From: GW2011-AR15 sp964512765
GTDB lineage: Archaea; Nanobdellota; Nanobdellia; Woesearchaeales; GW2011-AR15
DNA length: 64,000 nucleotides
Direction: 5' to 3'
Assembly (NCBI GenBank): GCA_964512765.1
Contig: CAZEKF010000001.1
Location: 1 to 64,000, forward strand
Under the pieces are notes generated by a model. It saw nothing but the letters and a program-made list of their open reading frames with translations, was not told where the DNA came from and searched no databases. Below are positions 7,557-15,642 of the stretch, piece after piece. The number at the start of each line of letters is the position of its first letter. Position 1 is the first letter of the stretch. The position numbers and the translations under genes are program-made.

Positions 7557-9292
7557 GATATGATTCAAAAGAGTTTAACAGCGCAGTAAAATACTACAAA
7601 GACTTTCTTAAATCATTAAAACCTAAAACTCTTTTTATTCGTGGAAATTTCAACAAAAAAGCGTTCTTGTCAATAGCTCCGTTGTCACGTGCAGCTGCAG
7701 ATTTAAAAATTGATGTTAATGTCATGTTTGGTTATAAAACAAAGAATTACAATGTGTTGTTTGATGTTTGGAAAGTCTATAGCAATTTAATTAATAAAAA
7801 AATTGGTAAAAAAGAACGTGCATTAAAAGAACTACTTGAAAAAATAAAAGTTAAAGAAATTAAGAAATTGTTTGAACCTCCTGATCTAATTTTAAAACTT
7901 AGTCGAAGATCGTTTAAAGGAAACATAAAGTACCATACAAAATGGTTCAAACCTTTCATGGCTAAGAAACTTAAAAAAACAACTGATTCAATTGTAAAAA
8001 ATGTTTATGCATTAAAAAAATCTGAAAAATTAAGCGTGGGCTTTGCAACAGTTCCTGATAAAAAATTCTTGTCACATCCGTTGCAAGATTACCTTGACTC
8101 GTACGCGATTTGTTACAACATGTTTAAATCTTCTAAGAAAAAATGTAAATCTATTTCATTTGGCGCGTCTACTCAAAGAGAAAGTTTTCGTGACATGCCA
8201 GAACGAACATCTGAGCTAATGACAACATTGGTTGGATTAGAACTTGAAAAAGATATTAAAAAACCGATTTTCAAAAAATATAAACGCTTTTCTAAACTGT
8301 TAAAACTAAACAGAATAAAAATTGCAGAGGCAACGTTTGCAATTTCTGGAAAAGGTTACCATGGTATGCATTTTTTTGGTGAAAAAATAGGTTACCCAAC
8401 AGAAAATATGAAAACAAAATGGAACTCTCCTGGCGGAATTATTTACAAGTTTCACTGGTATCCACAAGCAATGTTCGAGGACAGACCTCCTTTAGCAAGG
8501 TTAGCTTTTACATCAACTGTACCGATTGATAAACTAATTGAATCAACATTAATTAATTATAAAAAAATGCGGAAACGTAATAAAAAAATTGCAGATACAA
8601 TGGGTAAGTGTGAGAAAGTTATTGTAAAAAGTAATATTAAAAATGGGTGTAACTTTGAAGTTGGATTAGTAAAAAAAGATGGAATAAGAAGAAAGGTTTT
8701 GGGAAGTGACTCAGATGTTAGAACTATTTTACATCCGTTGTTTAAAGATAAAAAATTTGGTCGAATGGCAAACATTCCTGGCGGAGAAGCGTTTACAACA
8801 CCTGCGTCTGTTGTTGGAAAAATAGTTGGTGATGTTGTTATACACATTGACAGAAGTTACAAGTTAAGCTCAAAGAAACTGTTTATTGCTGAAGCCGATA
8901 ATAAAGGTTACAAAATAATTTCTGCACCTAAAAATGTTTTAGGCGCGTTTAATAAAAGAAAAAAAGATGCATGGAAAAACATTTTAGAAATGGAAAAAAA
9001 CAAGTCAACGAGTAAAGAAATTATTGAATTAAAAAAAAAGAACTTTGAAAAAATAGGTGAGTTTGCAATTAACACTAATCCAAACGCGAGTTTGTGCGAT
9101 TATTTGATTATTAATGAAAAGATTGCTAACATGATTCATGTTGCTTTCGGCGCAGGGTTTGAGCCAGATACTGCAACCGAATATCACATGGATGTTGTTA
9201 TAGATTCTCCTCGACAAAAATTGGATATTTACGGCCTTGACAAAGACCATCAACAGCATTGGATAATTAAGAAAGGCAAATTTGTCATCTAA
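7553..9292 (+). CDS. M29-like aminopeptidase
   Basis: This 579-residue protein resembles the M29 (thermophilic AmpT/AmpS) aminopeptidases, dinuclear metal enzymes that remove N-terminal residues. Recognisable stretches are NIPGGEAFTTPASVVGK with a candidate metal-binding Glu, GEFAINTNP with a second Glu, MIHVAFGAGFEP, and EYHMDVV with Tyr, His and Asp near the C-terminus. It is longer than typical M29 enzymes (about 410): the extra length is a basic N-terminal region of roughly 170 residues that looks like a divergent version of the family's first domain. It overlaps the M24 peptidase by 4 nt, so the two form a peptide-degradation operon just upstream of PAN. Confidence 0.8.
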   Translation: MRYDSKEFNSAVKYYKDFLKSLKPKTLFIRGNFNKKAFLSIAPLSRAAADLKIDVNVMFGYKTKNYNVLFDVWKVYSNLINKKIGKKERALKELLEKIKVKEIKKLFEPPDLILKLSRRSFKGNIKYHTKWFKPFMAKKLKKTTDSIVKNVYALKKSEKLSVGFATVPDKKFLSHPLQDYLDSYAICYNMFKSSKKKCKSISFGASTQRESFRDMPERTSELMTTLVGLELEKDIKKPIFKKYKRFSKLLKLNRIKIAEATFAISGKGYHGMHFFGEKIGYPTENMKTKWNSPGGIIYKFHWYPQAMFEDRPPLARLAFTSTVPIDKLIESTLINYKKMRKRNKKIADTMGKCEKVIVKSNIKNGCNFEVGLVKKDGIRRKVLGSDSDVRTILHPLFKDKKFGRMANIPGGEAFTTPASVVGKIVGDVVIHIDRSYKLSSKKLFIAEADNKGYKIISAPKNVLGAFNKRKKDAWKNILEMEKNKSTSKEIIELKKKNFEKIGEFAINTNPNASLCDYLIINEKIANMIHVAFGAGFEPDTATEYHMDVVIDSPRQKLDIYGLDKDHQQHWIIKKGKFVI

Positions 9293-9306
9293 TAGTTGTG
9301 CGTAAG

Positions 9307-9317
9307 CTTTATTAATA
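9307..9317 (+). promoter_or_regulatory. TATA-like box for the PAN gene
   Basis: The motif ctttattaata is centred about 29 nt before the ATG at 9341. This spacing supports the ATG at 9341 rather than the upstream TTG at 9296 as the true start. Confidence 0.5.
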
Positions 9318-9340
9318 CATTTCTTATCCCTCAGTTCGTT

Positions 9341-10483
9341 ATGAGCAGTAACAGTGGTGGGGAAGAACTTGCTAATGTGATGTTTACGTATTCTTCGAAC
9401 ATTAGCGAGCTTGAAGAAGAAAACAGGATTTTAAAAGAAACTGTTACGCATTTAAGAAACGAAATGGACAGGTTCAGGACTCCGCCGTTAATGTTATGCG
9501 AGGTTCGCGAAGTATTAGGTAAAAGCGCAATTATCAGAGTTCCGAACGGCAACCAGTTCTTTGTATGTGTTTCTGAAACATGTGGTGATGTTAGACCTGG
9601 CGATTCTGTTTTAGTTGACCAAAAAAATCTTAATGTTATTAAAAAATTCTCACGTTCTAAAAAGTTTGATGTCGAAAAGTTCGTTATCCTTGACCGGCCA
9701 GATCTAACTTTTGATGACATTGGCGGGTTAAAAGATCAGATAAGAGAAGTTAAAGAAGTTGTTGAGTTACCTCTGAAGAAACCTTATTTGTTTAAAAAAA
9801 TTGGAATAACACCGCCAAAAGGCATTTTGTTGTTTGGTCCGCCAGGCACTGGAAAAACAATGTTAGGCAAAGCTGTTGCAAACTCAACAGATAGTACTTT
9901 TATTGAAGTTGTTGGTTCTGAACTTGTTCAAAAATTTATTGGGGAGGGTGCTAAATTAGTTAAAGAAATTTTTGATCTGGCAAGGGAGAAGGCGCCGAGC
10001 ATTATTTTTATTGATGAAATAGACGCATTGGCTGCTAAACGTGTTGATATCGGAACTTCTGGTGAACGAGAAGTTCAAAGAACATTCATGCAGTTACTGG
10101 CTGAGATAGACGGGTTTGAACCTTTAGGAAACGTAAAAGTAATTGGATGCACAAACAGAAGAGATATTTTAGACCAAGCTATTTTAAGGCCTGGAAGACT
10201 TGATAGATTAGTACAAGTTCCGTTGCCTGATAAAGATGGAATAAAAGAAATTTTTACATTACATACAAAAGATATGGTTCTGGAAAAAATTAATCATGAA
10301 AAGATACATGGTTTGTTAAAAGAATTTTCTGGCGCAGAAATACGTGCTGTTTGTACAGAAGCAGGTTATTTTGCCATTAGAGAAGAACGTGATAAAGTTA
10401 ATGAAAGCGATTTCTTAAAAGCCATTGACAAAATCAATGAAGAAGACGAGTCAGAAGGCGAGTTTAAAGAAATGTTTGGTTAA
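9341..10483 (+). CDS. pan: Proteasome-activating nucleotidase (AAA+ ATPase)
   Basis: Unfolds substrates and feeds them into the 20S proteasome. This 380-residue protein shows the canonical order: N-terminal coiled coil (about 18-47), OB domain (about 50-105), and an AAA+ module with Walker A GPPGTGKT (166-173), Walker B IIFIDEIDAL, and the second region of homology with R-P-G-R-LDR. I start at the ATG at 9341 because an in-frame TTG at 9296 would place the promoter inside the gene. The C-terminus ends in MFG: the usual HbYX proteasome-docking tail has Phe in place of Tyr. Neighbouring peptidase genes fit a protein-degradation context. Confidence 0.95.
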   Translation: MSSNSGGEELANVMFTYSSNISELEEENRILKETVTHLRNEMDRFRTPPLMLCEVREVLGKSAIIRVPNGNQFFVCVSETCGDVRPGDSVLVDQKNLNVIKKFSRSKKFDVEKFVILDRPDLTFDDIGGLKDQIREVKEVVELPLKKPYLFKKIGITPPKGILLFGPPGTGKTMLGKAVANSTDSTFIEVVGSELVQKFIGEGAKLVKEIFDLAREKAPSIIFIDEIDALAAKRVDIGTSGEREVQRTFMQLLAEIDGFEPLGNVKVIGCTNRRDILDQAILRPGRLDRLVQVPLPDKDGIKEIFTLHTKDMVLEKINHEKIHGLLKEFSGAEIRAVCTEAGYFAIREERDKVNESDFLKAIDKINEEDESEGEFKEMFG

Positions 10484-10492
10484 TTAACATAA

Positions 10493-10503
10493 CTTTTTAT
10501 AAA
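10493..10503 (+). promoter_or_regulatory. TATA box for a candidate small RNA
   Basis: ctttttataaa is centred about 26 nt upstream of the first base of an RNA-like inverted-repeat element at 10524, and no plus-strand protein gene follows. It therefore looks like an independent promoter rather than part of a coding operon. Confidence 0.55.
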
Positions 10504-10523
10504 TAAACATTTATTCTTGTGTT

Positions 10524-10592
10524 GTGCGTGCGATGATTAAGTGAACACAAATGCTATTCTATAGCAGAAGGAAGTAACTGCTGAGCGCGCAC
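10524..10592 (+). ncRNA. Candidate 69-nt structured small RNA, box C/D-like ends
   Basis: The ends form an 8-bp terminal stem (10524-10531 with 10585-10592, one G-U pair). Directly inside it lie GATGA (10532-10536) on the left and CTGA (10581-10584) on the right, resembling boxes C and D. A second perfect hairpin, TGCTAT-TCT-ATAGCA, occupies 10552-10566. The G+C-rich ends stand out against the A+T-rich background. A TATA box sits about 26 nt upstream, and a T-rich run (from 10593) follows. The C box is imperfect (GCGATGA) and no clear C'/D' pair is seen, so it may be another small RNA class. Confidence 0.5.
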
Positions 10593-11594
10593 TTATTTTA
10601 TTCTGAAATCAATACACGTCCTGAACTTTCCTGGAGTGTATTGGCCGCATTTAACAATTTTTAGAATTTCGTATTTTATATTGGCTTTTTTAGCTTCTCT
10701 TTCAACTTTTTTTTCTCCTAATTGAATTTCTGACTCCTGTTCAAAGTCGTATAAATGAATTATTGTATTTTTTTTAGAAACTTTGAATGCCAAATCTAAG
10801 AATGTTTCTGCTTGTTTTGGTAATGGCATAAGAATTCTGTCAAACTTTTGTTTTAGTTTTGGTACTATGTTTCTTACGTCTCCGTAATGTAATTCAATGT
10901 TTGTTAGTTTGTTTAATTTGACATTTTCAACTGCGTATTTATGTGCTACTGGATTTTTTTCAATCGCTGTTACGTGTTTTACGCTAGTATTTTTGGAAAT
11001 AACAATTGGGTAAGGTGCACAACCTGAGAACATTACTAAAATAGTTTCATTAGGTTTTATTTGTTTATAGATACGCTTTCGTTCTGTACCTAATCTTGGT
11101 GAGAAATACACTTTTTCAACGTCTAGCTTTAATTTAACATTATTTTCTTTATAGATTGTTTCTTTTGTTTTCTTGCCTGCTAAATGCTTTAATTTTTGAG
11201 TTCTGAACTCTCCTGAATGAATTCCTGATTTTTTTAATATTGTTTTAATGCTATTGTGTGTTTTTAATAATGCCTCTGCAATTTGTTTTTCATGTTTAAT
11301 TAACTCTTCTTTGATTTCTATGATTATAATGTCTCCGATCATGTCATAAGAACTTGGTACTTTTGATTGAATGGGTTTTGGAAGTATATCTTTGTAATCT
11401 TTTTTAATAATTTTTTCAAATGTTGTGGTTGTGAAAGTTAAATCTTTGTCTAATTTAGTGTCTTTTTTTAGAACTGGAAAGATAATGTGTTGTTTTTGTT
11501 TCTTTGGTTTGTACTCTTTATTATACAAATTATTAGTTAAAAGATATTTTTTAACTTTTTCTGCTTTTTTTAATGGTGTTTTTAATCCTAACAT
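10593..11594 (-). CDS. trm5: tRNA (guanine37-N1)-methyltransferase, Trm5 family
   Basis: Methylates G37 next to the anticodon using S-adenosylmethionine, preventing frameshifts. This 333-residue protein has the Trm5 layout: N-terminal D1/D2 region, then a Rossmann-fold methyltransferase with FSPRLGTERKRI, the SAM-binding MFSGCAPYPI (DMFAGVGPF equivalent), an acidic loop end AIEKNP, and MPLPKQAETFL (MNLP equivalent). The extended N-terminus fits the archaeal Trm5a/b groups rather than the short type; a wyosine-pathway subtype cannot be assigned. The gene converges on the candidate small RNA and starts 39 nt upstream of the FEN1 stop. Confidence 0.88.
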   Translation of the reverse strand: MLGLKTPLKKAEKVKKYLLTNNLYNKEYKPKKQKQHIIFPVLKKDTKLDKDLTFTTTTFEKIIKKDYKDILPKPIQSKVPSSYDMIGDIIIIEIKEELIKHEKQIAEALLKTHNSIKTILKKSGIHSGEFRTQKLKHLAGKKTKETIYKENNVKLKLDVEKVYFSPRLGTERKRIYKQIKPNETILVMFSGCAPYPIVISKNTSVKHVTAIEKNPVAHKYAVENVKLNKLTNIELHYGDVRNIVPKLKQKFDRILMPLPKQAETFLDLAFKVSKKNTIIHLYDFEQESEIQLGEKKVEREAKKANIKYEILKIVKCGQYTPGKFRTCIDFRIK

Positions 11595-11632
11595 AATTAA
11601 AAGAAGTGTTGGTTAATATAAAAACTTAATTC

Positions 11633-12652
11633 TTAGAAAAAATCTCCTAAACCTTTTTGAGCTTGTTTTTTAACAAGTTCTGATAAAACGTTTTCTATTC
11701 GTTCTCTTGAAAAATCGTGTCTATCAACTAATATTTCATAAACTTTCTCTTCATCAATATTGTTCCATGTTAAATCATACTCTTCAATAATAGGCATTTC
11801 TTTGAACAAATTAAAAACTTCTTTCCATGAAAAATCAAACTCCCAGTTAACTTCTTTGAACAGTGCGTCAAAATCTTTTTTATATTTTTTAACTAAATCC
11901 CATCCTTTTTTTGGACCTATACCTTTAACACCGCCGATGTTAAAATCTGTGCCGCATAACATGCCAATAACAATTAACTGGTCTCGATCTATTCCTAGTG
12001 TGTTAAGATTCTCTCCTAAATCAACTAATTCTGGGTTAGATGCTTGATATGTTGAGGTTCCTGTTTTTTTTCTTCGTTTTGTTATTGACAGGTTTTTAAT
12101 TAATTTAGGACTGCCGAACAATAGTCCGTCTGTGTCCTGACTTACTAAAGCGTATACGTCGCCTTTTTTTACCATATAAGCTGCTTGCGCTTCTCCTTCC
12201 GAGGGTGCATTTATAATTGGTTGGCCTAAAGCAGTTATTAGTTCCTGGGCTTCTTCAATCATCTCTGACGTTAGTTTGGCAGTTCTTGAAGCGTATTTCC
12301 GCATTAGTTCAATATCTTGTTCTTCAACTGCTTTTTCATATTTACGCTGTGCTTCTAATTTCAGATCTTTTCTACGTTCGCGTTCTTTTGTTTTTAGTTT
12401 GGGTGGTTCACCGTCAAATACAAACGCTAATTTAATCTTTTGTTTCATTAGTTTAGTCATTCTAAAAAACAATCCTGATAAATGGCTTGTTACATTTCCT
12501 TTTGAATCTGTTAACAAAGCACCATCTGGCTGCCTAATAGTTGTCAAGAACTGGTATAATATGTTAAATGAATCAACTGCAACTTTTTTTTGAGTTAAAT
12601 CAGTAAAAGAAATTTCTTTTGATGTTATTATTGACCCTAATTTTGTTCCCAT
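11633..12652 (-). CDS. fen: Flap endonuclease 1
   Basis: Structure-specific nuclease that removes 5' flaps during Okazaki-fragment maturation and repair. This 339-residue protein begins MGTKLGSII and contains the conserved acidic residues D27, D80 (FVFDGEPP), E152 and E154 (SEGEAQAAY), D173 and D175 (SQDTDGLLF) and D236 (LCGTDFN), plus the GIGPKKG helix-hairpin-helix. The last eight residues, QKGLGDFF, form a PCNA-interacting (PIP) box. Only 2 nt separate it from the upstream winged-helix gene, so they form one operon. Size and motif set are normal for archaeal FEN1. Confidence 0.97.
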   Translation of the reverse strand: MGTKLGSIITSKEISFTDLTQKKVAVDSFNILYQFLTTIRQPDGALLTDSKGNVTSHLSGLFFRMTKLMKQKIKLAFVFDGEPPKLKTKERERRKDLKLEAQRKYEKAVEEQDIELMRKYASRTAKLTSEMIEEAQELITALGQPIINAPSEGEAQAAYMVKKGDVYALVSQDTDGLLFGSPKLIKNLSITKRRKKTGTSTYQASNPELVDLGENLNTLGIDRDQLIVIGMLCGTDFNIGGVKGIGPKKGWDLVKKYKKDFDALFKEVNWEFDFSWKEVFNLFKEMPIIEEYDLTWNNIDEEKVYEILVDRHDFSRERIENVLSELVKKQAQKGLGDFF

Positions 12653-12654
12653 TG

Positions 12655-13560
12655 TTAAACTTTTAGTACTGATATTGTTTTAAACTCTGTTTCTAATTTA
12701 TTTTGTGCTTTTTTAGTTAGTTCGCCTGTTGTCACGTATAATATTGGCAGTTTTTTCATTTGTCCTTCAACAAAAACACTGCTTAAATCTTTATCATTAA
12801 CCTTTTTCTTTTTTTTAATTTTACAAAAATAGTTTAAGTTTCCTACAGGAGAAGGTATTTCTATTTCCAGTTCAATGTCAGCGTTTTTTCTAATAACGTT
12901 TGTTTCTATGATGTTTATAGCTTTTTCTTCAAATAATTTTTTTACTTCTGCAAATAAACCTGCTTCTAATTCTTTTTGTTTGGGTTCTTGTTTAGGTTCT
13001 TCTTCCTTAACTGTTTCTTGTGGTAACTGCTCCTGAACTTCTTGTTTTTCTTCTTTAACAGGTTCTTTAGGTTCTTCCTTTGGTTCAGAGGGTTGCTGTT
13101 TTGACTTTTGTTTTTTAGGTTTACCCAATATTTCCCTGATTTTATTTTCTGATTCAGAGTTTGGAAACAAGTACCACTTCCAAAATATTTCTCTTTCTCC
13201 ATTAATATTAACTTCTAATGCTTTTGCAAAATCTTTAATGTTTCTTAATGCAACTCTTAACGGTGGTTCTGCTGTCCTATCTCTTATAATCTTTTGTTGT
13301 TTTAGTAGATCATAAGCACGTTTTTCTTTTTCATGTAAATGTTTGTATAAATCTTGCAATTTTTCTTCCTGGCCTTGAACATAATACGTCGGGCTACCAC
13401 CTATTTTTGTATGACTTATTTTAATTTCTTTATTATCAACCATCTGGCTTAGTAATGCACCAACTAAAAAGGTATCTCCTCCTACTTCAACAACCAATTC
13501 TCTAGGTATAACCGGGCCTTTTTCTTTTACTAATTTTAGAATTTCGTGTTTGTCAATCAT
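12655..13560 (-). CDS. Archaeal winged-helix protein with a nuclease-like C-terminal domain
   Basis: I use the ATG at 13560; a TTG codon just ahead of it is less likely. The 301-residue protein has an N-terminal winged-helix-like domain (about 1-70, with KIGGSPTYYVQGQE, a signature I associate with uncharacterised archaeal proteins). A long charged linker rich in Gln, Glu, Pro and Lys follows (about 150-205). The C-terminal domain (about 210-301) has the strand-helix pattern of PD-(D/E)xK folds, but no complete catalytic set is visible. It is followed directly by fen, suggesting DNA processing. Its function has not been assigned. Confidence 0.7.
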   Translation of the reverse strand: MIDKHEILKLVKEKGPVIPRELVVEVGGDTFLVGALLSQMVDNKEIKISHTKIGGSPTYYVQGQEEKLQDLYKHLHEKEKRAYDLLKQQKIIRDRTAEPPLRVALRNIKDFAKALEVNINGEREIFWKWYLFPNSESENKIREILGKPKKQKSKQQPSEPKEEPKEPVKEEKQEVQEQLPQETVKEEEPKQEPKQKELEAGLFAEVKKLFEEKAINIIETNVIRKNADIELEIEIPSPVGNLNYFCKIKKKKKVNDKDLSSVFVEGQMKKLPILYVTTGELTKKAQNKLETEFKTISVLKV

Positions 13561-13610
13561 CAAACTTAGAAGTTTGTTTTAATAATTATAAAAGTTGTGG
13601 TAAGAAAAAG

Positions 13611-14228
13611 TTATGGTCTAATCCATCTGCTTTCCCAAAAACTCACGTCATCCTCTTCGTCAACTACACCCAGTAATAATCTTTTTTTTGTAGAATGCGC
13701 AACCCTATTTTTAGCAGCAAACTCATACCATGTTAAGAACGAACTTTCATGTACAGGGAACACGACCCAACGCGCATGATCTTCGCCAGGTTTAACTCCT
13801 CGATCATACACTCTAAAGTCTGCACCGAATTTCAAAGCTGTTTTAACTATATATCCTCGGTTTCTTAAATCTTTAAACACTGCATATCTTGTTAAGAAAT
13901 TTTTATCTTTTTTAACTGCTTTTTTAACATATTGTTCATAAGTAATTAAATGATTTCTTTTATCATAAACTTCTAATTTTTGTTTTTCAAGTAAAAATAA
14001 CCCTTCTACTAAGGACAAATGTAATTTACCGTCTTCTTTAAGATCCCCATGCCTACTTTGATCATAAAATTCTTTAGCTTCAGGAGATATTTCTGTTATA
14101 ATTGTTTCTCCAAACAATATTGCTTTAACTTTTTCAATATTCTTTGGTTTAACCTCTTTAGTTTCCTTAACTGTTTTCACTTTTTTCTTTTTAGTTTTCT
14201 TAGATTTTTTAGTTGTTTTTTTAGCCAT
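13611..14228 (-). CDS. endA: tRNA-splicing endonuclease
   Basis: Cuts bulge-helix-bulge motifs in precursor tRNAs and archaeal rRNAs. I start at the ATG at 14228, giving 205 residues; an upstream start would add an implausible hydrophobic leader. The N-terminus (1-30) is an extreme Lys/Thr tract. The catalytic triad is visible as Y141 (RVYDRG), H151 (EDHARWVVFP) and a lysine at 181/182 (AHSTKKRLLLG). One catalytic domain is present, fitting the homotetrameric (alpha4) type or one chain of an alpha2beta2 enzyme; no second subunit is in the window. It diverges from the RNase Z gene, another tRNA-processing enzyme. Confidence 0.95.
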   Translation of the reverse strand: MAKKTTKKSKKTKKKKVKTVKETKEVKPKNIEKVKAILFGETIITEISPEAKEFYDQSRHGDLKEDGKLHLSLVEGLFLLEKQKLEVYDKRNHLITYEQYVKKAVKKDKNFLTRYAVFKDLRNRGYIVKTALKFGADFRVYDRGVKPGEDHARWVVFPVHESSFLTWYEFAAKNRVAHSTKKRLLLGVVDEEDDVSFWESRWIRP

Positions 14229-14296
14229 TATTTGCAAAGGAACACTGTTCAGTATAAAAAGAATTTTATTTTCTATATAGAAAAAAATTAGCACAA

Positions 14297-14310
14297 CTTA
14301 TAAATATATC
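14297..14310 (+). promoter_or_regulatory. TATA box for the RNase Z gene
   Basis: cttataaatatatc is centred about 26 nt before the ATG at 14330, consistent with leaderless transcription. Confidence 0.5.
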
Positions 14311-14329
14311 GCAGTAATACCTGGCTTTT

Positions 14330-15217
14330 ATGGAAATAATATTTTTAGGCACTACATGTATGGTGCCAACTAAAGAACGGAACCACTCGGGGATTTTAGT
14401 ACTGTACAAAGGAGAAGGAATATTAATAGATTGCGGAGAAGGCATACAGAGACAGTTAAAAACAGCAGGGATTAAACCTACTAAGATTACTAAGATTTTC
14501 TTGACACACTGGCACGGTGACCATGTTTTAGGTCTTCCTGGGCTGTTACAAACATTAAATGCTAGTGATTATGAGAAGAAACTTGACATTTATGGTCCTA
14601 AAGAAACCAAAAAACGGTTTGAGTTAATGTTTAAAACATTTTCATTTAACATTAATTTTGAACATAGTATTAATGATATTAGTAAAGGCAAACTTGAGTT
14701 AAAAGATTTAATTGTTGAGTATAAGGAATTAGAACATGGTATTCCTAGCTTAGGCTATTCAATAACTGAAAAAGATCGAAGACGGATTAAAACTACTGTT
14801 GTTAAAAAATTAGGCATTCCAGAAGGTCCTTTGCTAGGTAAGTTACAAGATAATAAGAAGATTAAGTATAATAACAAAACAATTGATCCTAAAGATACAA
14901 CATATGTTGTAAAAGGTAAGAAATTAAGTATTGTTATGGATACTGTGTTATGTAACAATGCATATTCATTAGCAAAAGATTCTGATTTACTGATTTGTGA
15001 AGCTTCTTATGCAGACGATCTTATTGATAAAGCAGACGAATATAAACATTTAACAGCTAAACAATCTGCTCTAATCGCATCTAATAGTAATGTTAAATCA
15101 TTAATATTAACACATCTTTCTCAAAGGTATAAAACACCTGAAAAAATATTAGAAGAAGCTAAAACAGTGTTTAAAAACACTAAAGTTGCGTATGATTTTA
15201 TGAAGGTTAAATTATAA
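14330..15217 (+). CDS. rnz: Ribonuclease Z (tRNA 3'-endonuclease)
   Basis: Removes 3' trailers from precursor tRNAs. The 295-residue protein is a metallo-beta-lactamase with the zinc motif HWHGDH at 60-65 (T-H-x-H-x-DH), further ligands expected in SIVMDTVLC (Asp) and ILTHLSQRY (His), and an inserted flexible-arm region (about 140-190). Length matches short RNase Z (about 300). It is divergently arranged with endA, and its last 6 nt overlap the convergent hjc gene. Confidence 0.95.
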   Translation: MEIIFLGTTCMVPTKERNHSGILVLYKGEGILIDCGEGIQRQLKTAGIKPTKITKIFLTHWHGDHVLGLPGLLQTLNASDYEKKLDIYGPKETKKRFELMFKTFSFNINFEHSINDISKGKLELKDLIVEYKELEHGIPSLGYSITEKDRRRIKTTVVKKLGIPEGPLLGKLQDNKKIKYNNKTIDPKDTTYVVKGKKLSIVMDTVLCNNAYSLAKDSDLLICEASYADDLIDKADEYKHLTAKQSALIASNSNVKSLILTHLSQRYKTPEKILEEAKTVFKNTKVAYDFMKVKL

Positions 15218-15595
15218 TTGTCCTATTAATTCTTCAAAACTTAAACATTTATGAGAATCTTTTCTAAAAACATAATTGTTACCTGTATCATCTAAATCTT
15301 CAGGATTTACAAATTTCCAATCTTCACCTATAAATTTAATCGCTAGCCAAGGTTCTGCACCAAAATATTGTGAGAAGTTAATTAGTTGTTTTACCTCGTC
15401 TCTTGGGAAATATTTCTTGGTTTCTTTAGTAAGTTTTGCTTCAATCGCTAATCTTCTGTATCCATTACCTGCCAATATGTCTGGAGAAGGAAAGTGCATT
15501 GAGCCTGAGCCAGCTGAACGAATGCAAGCATAGTTCCTAGACCAAAACAATTTAACTAGATCTCTTTCAGCAGCTGTTCCTTTGCGTTTTGACAT
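15212..15595 (-). CDS. hjc: Holliday junction resolvase Hjc
   Basis: Cleaves four-way DNA junctions during recombination. The 127-residue protein has the archaeal Hjc signature: E10 in KGTAAERDL, RSAGSGS at about 26-32, D39 in SPDIL, and E52-A-K54 in the IEAKLT strand, which together form the PD-(D/E)xK metal site. It is the size expected for Hjc and converges with RNase Z, overlapping it by 6 nt. Confidence 0.95.
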   Translation of the reverse strand: MSKRKGTAAERDLVKLFWSRNYACIRSAGSGSMHFPSPDILAGNGYRRLAIEAKLTKETKKYFPRDEVKQLINFSQYFGAEPWLAIKFIGEDWKFVNPEDLDDTGNNYVFRKDSHKCLSFEELIGQL

Positions 15596-15642
15596 ATGTA
15601 CGAGAAAAGAGGAAAGGTTATTTATGTTTTTTTGTACAATTA

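Noticed and set aside
9296..9340. N-terminal extension of PAN from a TTG start
   Set aside because: The TATA-like box lies inside that stretch, and the PAN coiled coil begins after the ATG at 9341.
10524..10592. tRNA gene at the inverted repeat
   Set aside because: No T-loop motif or anticodon arm; too few stems for a tRNA cloverleaf.
14229..14294. Hydrophobic leader on EndA
   Set aside because: EndA is cytoplasmic; the start at 14228 gives the family-like N-terminus, and the region is probably promoter.
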